Below, piece by piece: positions 1 through 8,051 of a stretch of 64,000 nt of DNA. Position 1 is the first letter of the stretch; each line of letters starts with the position of its first letter. Source of the stretch: CBDUMN01 sp965368335 (GTDB lineage: Bacteria; Pseudomonadota; Alphaproteobacteria; Rhodospirillales; JAPHRK01). Location of the stretch: positions 1 through 64,000 of the forward strand of contig CBDUMN010000003.1 of NCBI GenBank assembly GCA_965368335.1, given 5' to 3'. The notes beneath the pieces were generated by a model. It searched no databases and had not been told where the DNA came from. It saw only the letters and a program-made list of their open reading frames with translations. The position numbers were made by a program, and so were the translations under genes.

Positions 1-1202
1 GCTACGCCTGGAAATGGGGTCCTTTCGAGATGATCGATCAGCTCGGCCCCAAATGGTTCGCCGAGATGCTGGCCGCTGACGGTCTCGAAGTGCCCGAACT
101 GCTGACCAAGGTCGGCGACGGCACCTTCTATCGGGTCGAAAATGGCGTGCTCGAATACTTCGATCTCGACGGCGCCTACAAGCCGGTGCCTCGTCCCGAA
201 GGCGTCCTGCTGCTCTCCGACATCAAGCGGGCCTCCGAACCGGTCGCCAAAAACGGCTCGGCCAGCTTGTGGGATATCGGCGACGGCATTCTCTGCCTCG
301 AATTCCACACCAAGATGAACTCGCTCGACGAAGGCATCTTCAAGCAGATCAAGAAGGCCGACAAACTGATCACCAAGGGCGATTTCAAAGCCTTGGTGAT
401 CCACAACGAAGGCGACAACTTCTCGGTTGGGGCCAATATCGGCTTGGCGCTGTTTGCCGCCAACGTCGGCCTCTGGCCGGTGATCGAAAGCTCTATCGCC
501 GAAGGCCAGAACACCTTTAAGGGCCTCAAATATGCTCCCTATCCTGTCGTCGGCGCACCCGCCGGCATGGCACTGGGCGGCGGCTGTGAAATCCTGCTCC
601 ATTCTGACTGGATTCAGGCCCATGCAGAAACCTACATCGGCTTGGTCGAAGTGGGTGTCGGCGTGATCCCCGGTTGGGGCGGCTGCAAGGAGATGATGCA
701 ACGTTGGCTGACCAATAAGCGTCGCCCTGGCGGCCCGATGCCTGCCGTAGCCAAGGTCTTCGAGATGGTCTCGACCGCTCATGTGGCGACTTCGGCGGCA
801 GAAGGGCAGGAAGGTCTGTTCCTCAAGCCCGACGCTTCCGGCGTGACCATGAACCGTGACCGCTTGCTGGCCGACGCCAAAGCCAAGGCGCTCGAACTGG
901 TGGACGGTTACGAGCCTCCCGAGCCCATCGAGTTCGTTCTGCCCGGTGCGGGCGGCAAGGCTGCGCTCACCATGGCGGTCGACGGCTTCCACAAGGCCGG
1001 CAAGGCGCTCGATCACGATGTGACGGTTTCGACCGCCCTGGCGGGCATTCTGACCGGCGGCGACACCGACATCACGGAAGTCCTAAGCGAAGACGACATG
1101 CTCACCCTGGAACGGGAAGCCTTTGTCGGTCTTTTGAAAACCGAACCAACCCTTGCCCGGATCGAGCACATGCTCACCACCGGCAAGCCGTTGCGCAACT
1201 AG
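1..1202 (+). CDS. 3-hydroxyacyl-CoA dehydrogenase/enoyl-CoA hydratase fusion, 3' part
   Basis: This is the C-terminal part of a bifunctional beta-oxidation enzyme; the reading frame is open to base 1, so the N-terminal NAD-binding dehydrogenase lies outside the window. The first visible residues (about 1-50) are the tail of a hydroxyacyl-CoA dehydrogenase domain. A crotonase domain follows, with the oxyanion-hole segment FSVGANIG, the glycine-rich GMALGGGCE and a catalytic-type glutamate in GLVEVGVGVIPGWGG. The order dehydrogenase then hydratase is that of FadN/YusL-type proteins, the reverse of FadB/FadJ. It should hydrate trans-enoyl-CoA and oxidise the 3-hydroxy product in the cytoplasm. 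It ends 21 bp before an acyl-CoA dehydrogenase gene, so the two are probably one fad operon. Family is clear; substrate chain length is not readable. Confidence 0.9.
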   Translation, partial: YAWKWGPFEMIDQLGPKWFAEMLAADGLEVPELLTKVGDGTFYRVENGVLEYFDLDGAYKPVPRPEGVLLLSDIKRASEPVAKNGSASLWDIGDGILCLEFHTKMNSLDEGIFKQIKKADKLITKGDFKALVIHNEGDNFSVGANIGLALFAANVGLWPVIESSIAEGQNTFKGLKYAPYPVVGAPAGMALGGGCEILLHSDWIQAHAETYIGLVEVGVGVIPGWGGCKEMMQRWLTNKRRPGGPMPAVAKVFEMVSTAHVATSAAEGQEGLFLKPDASGVTMNRDRLLADAKAKALELVDGYEPPEPIEFVLPGAGGKAALTMAVDGFHKAGKALDHDVTVSTALAGILTGGDTDITEVLSEDDMLTLEREAFVGLLKTEPTLARIEHMLTTGKPLRN

Positions 1203-1223
1203 AAGCACGAGGAGATTTGAACC

Positions 1224-3011
1224 ATGGCTAACTACAAAGCGCCCGTGCGCGATATGCAGTTCGTCCACTACGAACTCCTCGACGGGAACAAGCTCACCGA
1301 GCTGCCCGGCTACGAGGAAGCCACTGAAGATCTGGTCCATGCCGTTTTGGAAGAAGCGGCTAAGGTCGCCGAAGGCGTTCTGCACCCAATCAACCGGAGC
1401 GGCGACGAAGAAGGCTGCACCTTCGAAAACGGTGTCGTCCGTACGCCGTCCGGCTTCAAGGAAGCCTACGACACTTTCATCGAAGGCGGCTGGACGACCC
1501 TGACCTGCGATCCCAAGTATGGCGGCCAGGGCCTGCCCCATTCGGTCGGCACCCTGGTTTCCGAGATGCTATCGGGGGCCAACCATTCGTTCTCCATGTA
1601 CCCGGGCCTCTCCCACGGCGCTTACAACGCGCTGGAAGCCCACGGTACCGACGAATTGAAGAACCGCTTCCTGCCCAAGCTGACCGAGGGCATCTGGTCG
1701 GGCACCATGTGTCTGACCGAGCCGCAGTGCGGCACCGACCTCGGCCTGGTGCGAAGCAAAGCGATCCCTCAGGACGACGGGTCTTACAAGCTCACCGGCA
1801 CCAAAATCTTCATCTCGGCTGGCGATCACGACCTGACGGAAAACATTCTCCATCTGGTGCTCGCTCGCTTGCCGGACGCGCCGGAAGGGATCAAGGGGAT
1901 CAGCCTATTCCTGGTGCCCAAGTACATGCCCAATGACGATGACACGGTCGGCCCGGCAAACGGCGTCACCTGCGGCTCCATCGAGCACAAGATGGGCATC
2001 CACGGCAACGCCACCTGCGTCATCAACTTCGACGACGCCACCGGCTGGCTGGTTGGCGAACCCCATAAAGGCATGCGCGCCATGTTCACCTTTATGAACA
2101 CGGCCCGTCTTGGCGTCGGCCTGCAAGGTCTGGCCCAAGGCGAAGCGGCCTATCAGGGCGCGCTGGAATACGCCCGCGAGCGCATCCAGGGCCGGTCGCT
2201 CACTGGGACCAAAGAGCCGGAGAAAAAGGCCGACAGCATCCTCGTCCACCCGGATGTGCGGCGTATGCTGCTGACCATCAAGGCCTATACCGAAGGGGCG
2301 CGCGCCATGACTGCCTGGATCGCCCAGGAGATCGACTACGCGCACAAGAGCCCCGACCCCGAGCGGGCCCAGCAAGCCGACGATCTGGCCAGCCTGATGA
2401 CCCCGATCATCAAGGCTATCCAGACCGATAATGGCTATGAAGCGGCCAACCTGGGCGTCCAAGTCTTCGGCGGCCACGGCTACATCCGCGAACACGGCAT
2501 GGAGCAGATGATCCGCGATGGCCGCATTGCCCAGATCTACGAAGGCACCAACGGCATCCAGGCGCTCGACCTGGTCGGCCGTAAACTGCCCACGGGCATG
2601 GGCCGTCTGCTGCGGCGGTTCTTCCATCCGGTTCAGGACTTCATCACCGCCGAGATGGAAAACGAAGAGATGGAAGAGTTCGTCATGCCGCTGGCTAAAA
2701 ACTTCGGACGCTTGCAGCAAGTGACCGCATGGCTGGCCGAACAGGGCATGAAGAACCCGGACGAAGCAGGCGCGGCAAGCGTCGAGTACCTGCGCATGTT
2801 CGGTCTCGTCGCCATGGGCTACATGTGGGCCCGGATGGCCAAGATCGGTCTTGCCAAACAAGACGGCGACGAAGCCGTTTTCTACAAGTCGAAAGTCAAA
2901 ACGGCGCGGTTCTACATGGCCCGCCTGCTGCCCCAGTGCGGCGGCCTGATGTCCTCGATCATGGCGGGCTCCAGCTCGATCATGGATTTCGAAGACGAAC
3001 TGTTCGGCTAA
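1224..3011 (+). CDS. acyl-CoA dehydrogenase, long C-terminal form
   Basis: A 595-residue FAD-dependent acyl-CoA dehydrogenase for the first step of beta-oxidation. The usual three domains (N-terminal helices, middle beta domain, C-terminal helices) are followed by about 130 extra residues, as in the FadE-like proteins with an acyl-CoA_dh_C-type tail. The middle domain shows MCLTEPQCGTDLG. The C-terminal domain has GGHGYIREHGMEQ and YEGTNGIQ, whose Glu at about residue 440 is the expected catalytic base. The ATG follows GAGGAGATTTGAACC, a good ribosome site. It sits directly behind the hydroxyacyl-CoA dehydrogenase/hydratase gene, so it probably works in the same beta-oxidation set. Chain-length preference cannot be read from sequence. 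Confidence 0.93.
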   Translation: MANYKAPVRDMQFVHYELLDGNKLTELPGYEEATEDLVHAVLEEAAKVAEGVLHPINRSGDEEGCTFENGVVRTPSGFKEAYDTFIEGGWTTLTCDPKYGGQGLPHSVGTLVSEMLSGANHSFSMYPGLSHGAYNALEAHGTDELKNRFLPKLTEGIWSGTMCLTEPQCGTDLGLVRSKAIPQDDGSYKLTGTKIFISAGDHDLTENILHLVLARLPDAPEGIKGISLFLVPKYMPNDDDTVGPANGVTCGSIEHKMGIHGNATCVINFDDATGWLVGEPHKGMRAMFTFMNTARLGVGLQGLAQGEAAYQGALEYARERIQGRSLTGTKEPEKKADSILVHPDVRRMLLTIKAYTEGARAMTAWIAQEIDYAHKSPDPERAQQADDLASLMTPIIKAIQTDNGYEAANLGVQVFGGHGYIREHGMEQMIRDGRIAQIYEGTNGIQALDLVGRKLPTGMGRLLRRFFHPVQDFITAEMENEEMEEFVMPLAKNFGRLQQVTAWLAEQGMKNPDEAGAASVEYLRMFGLVAMGYMWARMAKIGLAKQDGDEAVFYKSKVKTARFYMARLLPQCGGLMSSIMAGSSSIMDFEDELFG

Positions 3012-3021
3012 TAGGAAAACT

Positions 3022-3110
3022 GGAGGGGGCGCCCTTTTGCCCCCTCCAACTCCCCCTAAAAGGGGGAAAGCTATTTCATCCCTCCCCTACTGGGGAAGGC
3101 TAGGTGGGGT
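3022..3110. repeat. GC-rich REP-like intergenic repeat with hairpins
   Basis: The gap after the acyl-CoA dehydrogenase gene is made of runs of G and C that fold back on themselves. GGAGGGGGC (3022-3030) pairs perfectly with GCCCCCTCC (3039-3047), and TCCCCCT (3051-3057) pairs with AGGGGGA (3061-3067). A third block, CCCCTAC...GTGGGG, lies at about 3085-3109. The composition resembles REP/BIME-type elements scattered in alphaproteobacterial genomes. The first hairpin could also act as a transcription terminator or mRNA stabiliser, but it has no T-tract. I saw no second copy in this window. Confidence 0.55.
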
Positions 3111-3115
3111 ATCCC

Positions 3116-3661
3116 ATGCACCTGATCTTTCGGATGGCGAAAACGGTTCTGAAGGCGCACTACGGTCGTAAACTGACACCCGCCGATGAATCTGTCCTTC
3201 AAGTCCGTTGCTGGCCTAACGACCTGGACGCCAATCTGCATATGACCAATGGGCGTTATCTGACGGTCATGGACTTGGGCAAGTTCGACCTTTGGGTGCG
3301 CGCCGGACTGTTTAAGGAACTAATGGTCAAGCGCAAGTGGCGGCCGATCCTCGGAGCGGCCAATATCCATTTCAAAGCACCGGTCCATCTCTTCGAAGCC
3401 TGTACGCTGCGCACCCGCATCGCCGGATGGGACGACAAGTGGTTTTTTCTCGAACATCGCCTGGAAGTGCGGGGCAAACTAGCGGCCTTGAGCGTACAAA
3501 AAGGCCTATTCCGCGAACCGGGCCGTTCAGTGCCGAGCGCCGAGTTGATCGAGGCTCTCAACCTGAATGTCGATAGCGTGGAAACACCGCCCTACGTCTC
3601 AGCCTGGCTAGCCGCCGAACCGGCCTTTGAAGAGGCCCTAAAGACCGTGGAAAACCCATAG
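3116..3661 (+). CDS. acyl-CoA thioesterase, hotdog fold (4HBT/THEM6-like)
   Basis: A 181-residue protein of the hotdog-fold thioesterase superfamily. The N-terminal part has CWPNDLDANLHMTNGRYL, the segment with the catalytic-type Asp and the aromatic/N-helix seen in 4-hydroxybenzoyl-CoA thioesterase-like and THEM6-like proteins. It is expected to hydrolyse acyl-CoA esters and fits next to beta-oxidation genes. I chose the ATG at 3116, which has GGTGGGG 5 bases upstream; an in-frame GTG at 3104 would add four residues. No signal peptide or membrane segment is evident. Superfamily is fairly sure; substrate unknown. Confidence 0.75.
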   Translation: MHLIFRMAKTVLKAHYGRKLTPADESVLQVRCWPNDLDANLHMTNGRYLTVMDLGKFDLWVRAGLFKELMVKRKWRPILGAANIHFKAPVHLFEACTLRTRIAGWDDKWFFLEHRLEVRGKLAALSVQKGLFREPGRSVPSAELIEALNLNVDSVETPPYVSAWLAAEPAFEEALKTVENP

Positions 3662-3708
3662 CCCGGCAATTCCATCTATGAAACAATAGGATGGAAAAGG
3701 GGAAGGCT

Positions 3709-4182
3709 ATGGATTTCAACACCCTCATCACCAAACTGGCGACTGCGGCGGCTAAGGGAGACGGCCAGGGCGTCGCTTCCTGTTTTTGCCAAGACGGCAT
3801 TTATCACGACGTTTACTACGGCGCATTCAAAGGGCGCGAAGCCATCGCCGATATGATCGAGAACTGGTTTCACCGCGACGGGGAAGACTTTGTCTGGGAT
3901 ATTCACGACCCGGTCAGCGACGGCCACACCGGTTACGCCCGCTACGTCTTCAGCTACAAGAGCAAACTGCCCGAGGCCAAGGGAGCAAGAGCCGGGTTTG
4001 AAGGGGTCAGTTTTGTAAAGTTGCGGGACGGCCTCATTGAGCACTATAGCGAAATAGCCAATACCGGCCCCGGGCTCATCGACCTCGGCTTCCCACCGGA
4101 ACGGGTCTGCAAAATTCTTAAAAAAATCGGCGACGAAGTTTGGCGACGCCCAGAAGCGGAAAAACACCATAAGCATGAATGA
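3709..4182 (+). CDS. SnoaL/NTF2-like protein
   Basis: A 157-residue protein with the look of the cone-shaped NTF2/SnoaL fold: an N-terminal helix (LITKLATAAAKGDGQGVAS), then FCQDGIYHDVYYGAFKGREAI, a typical pattern for small cyclase/isomerase or ligand-binding members, and a late beta-sheet with GLIEHYSEIAN. Start at the ATG at 3709, which follows GGGGAAG; an upstream in-frame ATG at 3691 overlaps that ribosome site. It stands 47 bp after the thioesterase gene and may be co-transcribed. Function is unknown; members act on small hydrophobic substrates or are non-enzymatic. Confidence 0.6.
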   Translation: MDFNTLITKLATAAAKGDGQGVASCFCQDGIYHDVYYGAFKGREAIADMIENWFHRDGEDFVWDIHDPVSDGHTGYARYVFSYKSKLPEAKGARAGFEGVSFVKLRDGLIEHYSEIANTGPGLIDLGFPPERVCKILKKIGDEVWRRPEAEKHHKHE

Positions 4183-4191
4183 CCGGCATAG

Positions 4192-4229
4192 GTTCCACTG
4201 TATGGAACATGACCAAAATCATTGATTTT
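4192..4229 (+). terminator. two small inverted repeats, possible terminator
   Basis: Just after the SnoaL-like gene there is a perfect 6-bp hairpin, GTTCCA (4192-4197), loop CTGTA, TGGAAC (4203-4208). It is followed by a 15-base palindrome, AAAATCA-T-TGATTTT (4215-4229), that ends in five T. The pair could terminate the fad-side transcript or form an operator for the kinase gene at 4316. Seen directly as symmetry; function inferred. Confidence 0.35.
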
Positions 4230-4315
4230 TAAAGGGTTATACGATAATCTGGTTGCTAAAGCGGTATGGGCGCAACCACTGCCACGGATGATGTGGCGGA
4301 AAGGTGGTGGACGTG

Positions 4316-5830
4316 ATGTTTCTCTACCTGCCGAGACCGGAAACTACTTATAAGGCCTTGACCGCCGTCGCCTCTTTCATTCTCTCCACCGAAGCGATAG
4401 CGCAGACACTAGACGTCACGTCCAATCAGAAAGAACTACTGCTCCACCCCCAATGGGTTTGGTGGATTACAGGGGCTTCACTGACGGTTCTTTTCTCCTT
4501 TCTTGCCTGGACGGCGACCGTCCGTCAGGAGCTGAGGCAACGTAGAAAAACAGACGAAATTCTAGCCGAGCGCACGGCTGAGTTGCAGCTCAACGAACGA
4601 CGCCTCAACATGTTGCTCGCCCTTAGCAAGAGCATTCCCAAACTTACCGAAAAAGAGATACTGGAGCGCGCTCTCGATATCGCTGTGGAGGTTACCAAAA
4701 GCAAGGTCGGCTATCTCCATCTGGTTAACAATGACCAGAAAACCCTAGCACTCTCGACCTGGAATCAGACAACCCTTAAAGGCTGCACGGCAGCTCACAA
4801 TGATCACTATCCTATTACGGAAGCAGGCATTTGGGCCGACTCCATCCGTCTCATGCGCCCGGTTGTACACAACGACTACCAAAACGAACCTCTTAAAAAA
4901 GGCTATCCGAGAGGACACTTCCCCGTAATCCGCCACATGAGCACACCCGTCACCGACGGCCAAAAGGTCTCATTGGTGATTGGGGTGGGCAATAAAGAAA
5001 CCGATTATACTCCGGCCGATATCATCCAACTTCAGTCTGTGGCTAACGACATTGAAAAGATGGTCATGCGGCGCAGGACTGAAAAAGCGCTCAAATCGGC
5101 CAAAGAGGAGGCCGAAGCAGCCAACGAGGCCAAATCGCGGTTCCTGGCCGAAATGAGTCATGACCTAAGAACTCCGCTCAACGCTATCATGGGGTTTAGC
5201 GACATGATGCGCAGCCAATCGTTCGGTCCTCTGGGAAGCCCAAAATACGAGGAATACGCCAATGATATCTATGATAGCGGAACGTTACTGGTCAGCCTGA
5301 TTAACGACGTTCTCGATGTGGCGAAAATCGAAGCAGGCAAGTACGCGCTGGTCGAGGAAGACCTAAGCATCGCCTCAACCGTTAAGACAAGCATTCGGCA
5401 ACTAAAAAAAATGGCTGAAACCTCAGGGCAAACACTTAGCGCCAAGATAGAGCCGGAACACCTCTCTATGCGAGGCGATGGGCGAGCCTTGATTCAGGTT
5501 TTCAACAATCTCCTCTCCAACGCCATAAAATTCTCACCGGCAAACAGCACCATCAATCTGGAGGCCGGATTGAATGGAGACAAGGAGGTGGTCATCAAGA
5601 TAGTCGATCAAGGCATCGGGATGTCCGAAGAAGGCATTAAAAAAGCACTCCAACCTTTCGAGCAGGCCGATGGGCTACACTCAAGGCGTCACGAAGGCAC
5701 TGGCCTTGGGCTTCATCTTTGCGCAAATTTCATGAAGCTTTTCGGCGGTACGCTGGATATCGAGAGTTGCATCGGAGAGGGGACCATCATAAAGCTCACC
5801 TTCCCTTCCGAAAGAACCCTTGCCGTTTAA
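4316..5830 (+). CDS. membrane sensor histidine kinase with GAF domain
   Basis: A 504-residue orphan histidine kinase. A hydrophobic N-terminus is followed by one clear membrane segment near residues 45-65, a short coiled region, then a GAF-type sensor domain (about 95-245). The kinase core has an H-box FLAEMSHDLRTPLNAIMG with the phospho-accepting His at about 282, an N-box NNLLSNAIKFS, a G1 box DQGIGMS and a G2 box GTGLGLHL. There is no receiver domain in the protein and no response-regulator gene beside it. Start: ATG at 4316; in-frame GTGs at 4304 and 4307 are alternatives, and GGAAAGG precedes them. The signal sensed is unknown. Confidence 0.88.
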   Translation: MFLYLPRPETTYKALTAVASFILSTEAIAQTLDVTSNQKELLLHPQWVWWITGASLTVLFSFLAWTATVRQELRQRRKTDEILAERTAELQLNERRLNMLLALSKSIPKLTEKEILERALDIAVEVTKSKVGYLHLVNNDQKTLALSTWNQTTLKGCTAAHNDHYPITEAGIWADSIRLMRPVVHNDYQNEPLKKGYPRGHFPVIRHMSTPVTDGQKVSLVIGVGNKETDYTPADIIQLQSVANDIEKMVMRRRTEKALKSAKEEAEAANEAKSRFLAEMSHDLRTPLNAIMGFSDMMRSQSFGPLGSPKYEEYANDIYDSGTLLVSLINDVLDVAKIEAGKYALVEEDLSIASTVKTSIRQLKKMAETSGQTLSAKIEPEHLSMRGDGRALIQVFNNLLSNAIKFSPANSTINLEAGLNGDKEVVIKIVDQGIGMSEEGIKKALQPFEQADGLHSRRHEGTGLGLHLCANFMKLFGGTLDIESCIGEGTIIKLTFPSERTLAV

Positions 5831-5902
5831 GCTGGCTCTGATTCCAATCAAACGACAGAAATACTCTCCATGCTATGCTATCTTAAATAGACATGACGGC
5901 GC

Positions 5903-6706
5903 ATGCAGAAAGGTTCGGAGAGTTTCGCCTTGCCCATTTTGGCACTTATCGTCATCACCGTTTTAACCACCTTTTCCCCTGCCGTGGCGGAGCCTCTTCA
6001 GGTGCCCTTCCACGATACGACAAAAGCTCCGTTGGTGATCAATAACGACGGCAAGCTCAGCGGTATTTACCCGGATATTTTTAGGGCCGTGATGAAGCAA
6101 GCCGGAATTGAAGTCAAGTTGACGCCAACGCCCAAGCTCCGGGTCCGCCGCTATTTCGAAACCGGCCAGGCGGTTCTTTCCTGTTGTGACAACCCGGCAT
6201 GGCGACAACGCCCTTTAGAGCATAGTGTTCAGCTTTTCAGCAGGCCCTTCTACATAACGCGAGATATCTTTGTTTTTCGTCCCCACAACGCCCGCCCGAT
6301 TGAGGACTTAAAAGACTTAGCCAACCTGACCGTCGCGGTAATCAGGGGCTACGGGTATCAAGGTGAAGAATGGTTCGGAGAAAGAACCGATTTCATCGAT
6401 GAAACGGCCGTCATGCAGGCCGTCGCTTTCGGGCGCACCGACGTCGGAATCGTCAATCAGGACGTTGCTTTGCACTGGATGGGCCAAAACCCCGGAAAAA
6501 TTGAAACCGGCAACCTACACGACAGCGCCTCGCTTCACATTCGGATACACAGAAGCCGGGCGGACCTATTGAAACCGATCAATAAAGCGATCCTGGATAT
6601 TATTGAAGACGGCACGCGGGATCGAATTATCGAACGATACATTAAAAACCATCGTGACCGGATAAACAAAAAACGCGAAAACCTAAGTTTCCGCGCTTTT
6701 CTATAA
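5903..6706 (+). CDS. periplasmic solute-binding protein (family 3 type)
   Basis: A 267-residue protein with an N-terminal signal peptide (charged start, hydrophobic core LALIVITVLTTF, AVA cleavage-like site near residue 29). The mature part matches the SBP_bac_3 pattern: PLVINNDGKLSGIYPDIFRA at the start of lobe 1, and a hinge-like VAVIRGYGYQGEEWF followed by GRTDVGIVNQDVAL in lobe 2. No transporter permease or ATPase gene lies nearby, so it is an orphan. It may be a stand-alone sensor or scavenger, or may work with the histidine kinase upstream, but that is only proximity. No strong ribosome site is seen before the ATG. Confidence 0.75.
   Translation: MQKGSESFALPILALIVITVLTTFSPAVAEPLQVPFHDTTKAPLVINNDGKLSGIYPDIFRAVMKQAGIEVKLTPTPKLRVRRYFETGQAVLSCCDNPAWRQRPLEHSVQLFSRPFYITRDIFVFRPHNARPIEDLKDLANLTVAVIRGYGYQGEEWFGERTDFIDETAVMQAVAFGRTDVGIVNQDVALHWMGQNPGKIETGNLHDSASLHIRIHRSRADLLKPINKAILDIIEDGTRDRIIERYIKNHRDRINKKRENLSFRAFL
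6674..6701 (+). terminator. intrinsic terminator overlapping the end of the solute-binding protein gene
   Basis: CGCGAAAAC (6674-6682) and GTTTCCGCG (6687-6695) pair with one mismatch around a CTAA loop and are followed by CTTTTCT. The hairpin lies inside the last codons of the solute-binding protein gene, before the convergent dksA gene. Confidence 0.5.
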
Positions 6707-6727
6707 ACTCTTCATCAGGCGACCGCT

Positions 6728-7141
6728 TTAGTCCCGATGAGTTTTCTCCATCCGCTCGTGGCGCTCCTGGGCCTCAATAGAAAGGGTCGCCACGGGGCGA
6801 GCTTCCAAGCGACGAATGCTGATCGGTTCAGAGGTTTCCTCACAATAGCCATAGGAACCGTCATCAATCCGCTCGAGCGCTTCGTCGATCTTATTGATCA
6901 GCTTTCGCGCACGGTCACGAGTTCTGAGTTCCAAAGACCGGTCCGTTTCGGTCGAAGCGCGGTCAGCCAAATCGGGTTCAGCGACACTACCTTCCTGAAG
7001 GCTTTGCAAGGTTTCGTTCGACTCGTCGAGTAGTTCGGTACGCCAGTGAAGGAGCTTTTGACGAAAGTACTCCTTCATGACGGGATTCATAAACGGTTCG
7101 TCTTCTGTCGGACGATAGTCGGGAGACAATGTAACCGTCAT
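6728..7141 (-). CDS. dksA: RNA polymerase-binding transcription factor DksA
   Basis: A 137-residue DksA/TraR protein, which binds the secondary channel of RNA polymerase and works with ppGpp. It has a long coiled-coil region (about residues 20-100) and the C-terminal finger DDGSYGYCEETSEPI...RPVATLSIEAQERHE. Only one cysteine remains of the classical four-cysteine zinc finger, a pattern familiar in alphaproteobacterial DksA proteins, so it is not evidence of decay. I chose the ATG at 7141 (MTVTLSPDY), which has GGAAGAGG upstream; an ATG at 7162 lies on top of that ribosome site. It is transcribed alone and converges on the solute-binding protein gene. Confidence 0.9.
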   Translation of the reverse strand: MTVTLSPDYRPTEDEPFMNPVMKEYFRQKLLHWRTELLDESNETLQSLQEGSVAEPDLADRASTETDRSLELRTRDRARKLINKIDEALERIDDGSYGYCEETSEPISIRRLEARPVATLSIEAQERHERMEKTHRD

Positions 7142-7343
7142 TCCGCAATTAACCTCTTCCATATGCCGGGCGGGTTTAACCCAATCTCCAGCGGGTCTTC
7201 TCGAAAAATATGGCGCGGAATATACGTATGTATACCCTTAGTCGCAATACGGAAATTAACAAAAAATCGGAAAGCCTAATGAATGGCCGAGAATCCGACA
7301 TTTTCTCTTTGTTGAGATAATCCGAAAAATAATGGCTCGAAGA

Positions 7344-7775
7344 TCAGAAGCCTCTGGAAAACTTGGCAATTTCAACTTCGGCGCGCAATTCGATATCTTC
7401 GATAATGGCCTTAAGCGCCGGATCGTCTATCCGGCCTTTTCTGGCCCTCAACGTCTGCGCAAGAACGACAAGGCGCTCTTTGGGAATACGGCCAAGCAGA
7501 ATATCGCGGCGAATCTCGTCCAGTTTGTCGAGAATATCCTCACCCCAATCGACCATCGCCCGACGATGGGAATCCTCCGTAGCGTTGGGCACCTCCTGAA
7601 CGCTAAGGATGGCATCGACCGAGGAAACGGGGGCAGAATCGGAAACGTTACTGCCTTCGGCAGCCGCTTCCGCTTCTTTCAGATGAACCGAAAAATCGGA
7701 CCCCGCAGCACTTTTCTTCTTGGCCTTTTTGGCCGAAGACGGGCCGCGCGTCCCACCGATATCGGAAACCTTCAT
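7344..7775 (-). CDS. fliX: flagellar assembly regulator FliX
   Basis: A 143-residue protein matching FliX, the alphaproteobacterial factor that couples completion of the early flagellar structure to activity of the sigma-54 activator FlbD. The N-terminus MKVSDIGGTRG and the C-terminal block, with DWGEDILDKLDEIR, LVVLAQTL and DPALKAIIEDIELRAEVEIAK, are typical; the middle is low-complexity. It is read away from flgE, recalling the divergent fliX/flgI layout of Caulobacter. No FlbD gene is in the window. No convincing sigma-54 promoter was found for fliX itself. Confidence 0.88.
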   Translation of the reverse strand: MKVSDIGGTRGPSSAKKAKKKSAAGSDFSVHLKEAEAAAEGSNVSDSAPVSSVDAILSVQEVPNATEDSHRRAMVDWGEDILDKLDEIRRDILLGRIPKERLVVLAQTLRARKGRIDDPALKAIIEDIELRAEVEIAKFSRGF

Positions 7776-7863
7776 ATCCGGCCTTTCGATGGATACAAAC
7801 CTTCGCAGAGCGTACCCTGCACCATTCCCTTTAAGAAGCCGTTAAATAACGCAGGAATCAATA

Positions 7864-7876
7864 GGCAAAATATGCC
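7864..7876. promoter_or_regulatory. possible activator site upstream of the flgE promoter
   Basis: A short symmetric element, GGCA-AAATA-TGCC, lies about 100-110 bp before the -24 element of the flgE sigma-54 promoter, the usual distance for an enhancer-binding protein. I infer a FlbD-type activator site from position and symmetry only. Confidence 0.3.
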
Positions 7877-7972
7877 ACCCAGCACTGCTTACCGCATCAT
7901 TTCTGCCGCAACACTATCTTGACATCGATACTTCCAGGAAGCAAACCCATTAAAAAACAAATAGATAGCCGT

Positions 7973-7990
7973 TTGGCATCCATCTTGCTG
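7973..7990 (+). promoter_or_regulatory. sigma-54 promoter of flgE
   Basis: TTGGCATCCATCTTGCTG has the GG (7975-7976) and GC (7987-7988) of a sigma-54 promoter at the required 10-base spacing, with a TGGCAT -24 block and a TTGCT -12 block. It stands about 62 bp before the flgE start codon, giving a leader of roughly 50 bases. Confidence 0.8.
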
Positions 7991-8051
7991 AGCAGAACCC
8001 AGGTTTAAGGCAGCATTGCGTCTGCCGCAAAAAGACAATTGGAGAACTGCG

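Noticed and set aside
176..529. 117-codon minus-strand frame inside the beta-oxidation fusion gene
   Set aside because: It is a shadow of the real coding strand: no ribosome site, and the plus-strand protein is clearly conserved.
1905..2861. 318-codon minus-strand frame opposite the acyl-CoA dehydrogenase
   Set aside because: Long antisense frames are common in GC-rich genes; the plus strand has intact dehydrogenase motifs across the whole span.
6770..6840. DksA as a degenerate zinc finger pseudogene because three cysteines are missing
   Set aside because: Loss of these cysteines is normal in alphaproteobacterial DksA, and the frame and coiled-coil are intact.
7809..7824. GG-N10-GC spacing on the minus strand before fliX, as for a sigma-54 promoter
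   Set aside because: Only the GG and GC match; the flanking -24 and -12 bases are far from consensus (TGGTGCA and ACGC), so it is likely chance.
7864..7876. GGCATATTTTGCC read on the minus strand as a sigma-54 promoter for fliX
   Set aside because: The GG and GC are eight bases apart rather than ten, which sigma-54 does not tolerate well; kept only as a possible activator site.
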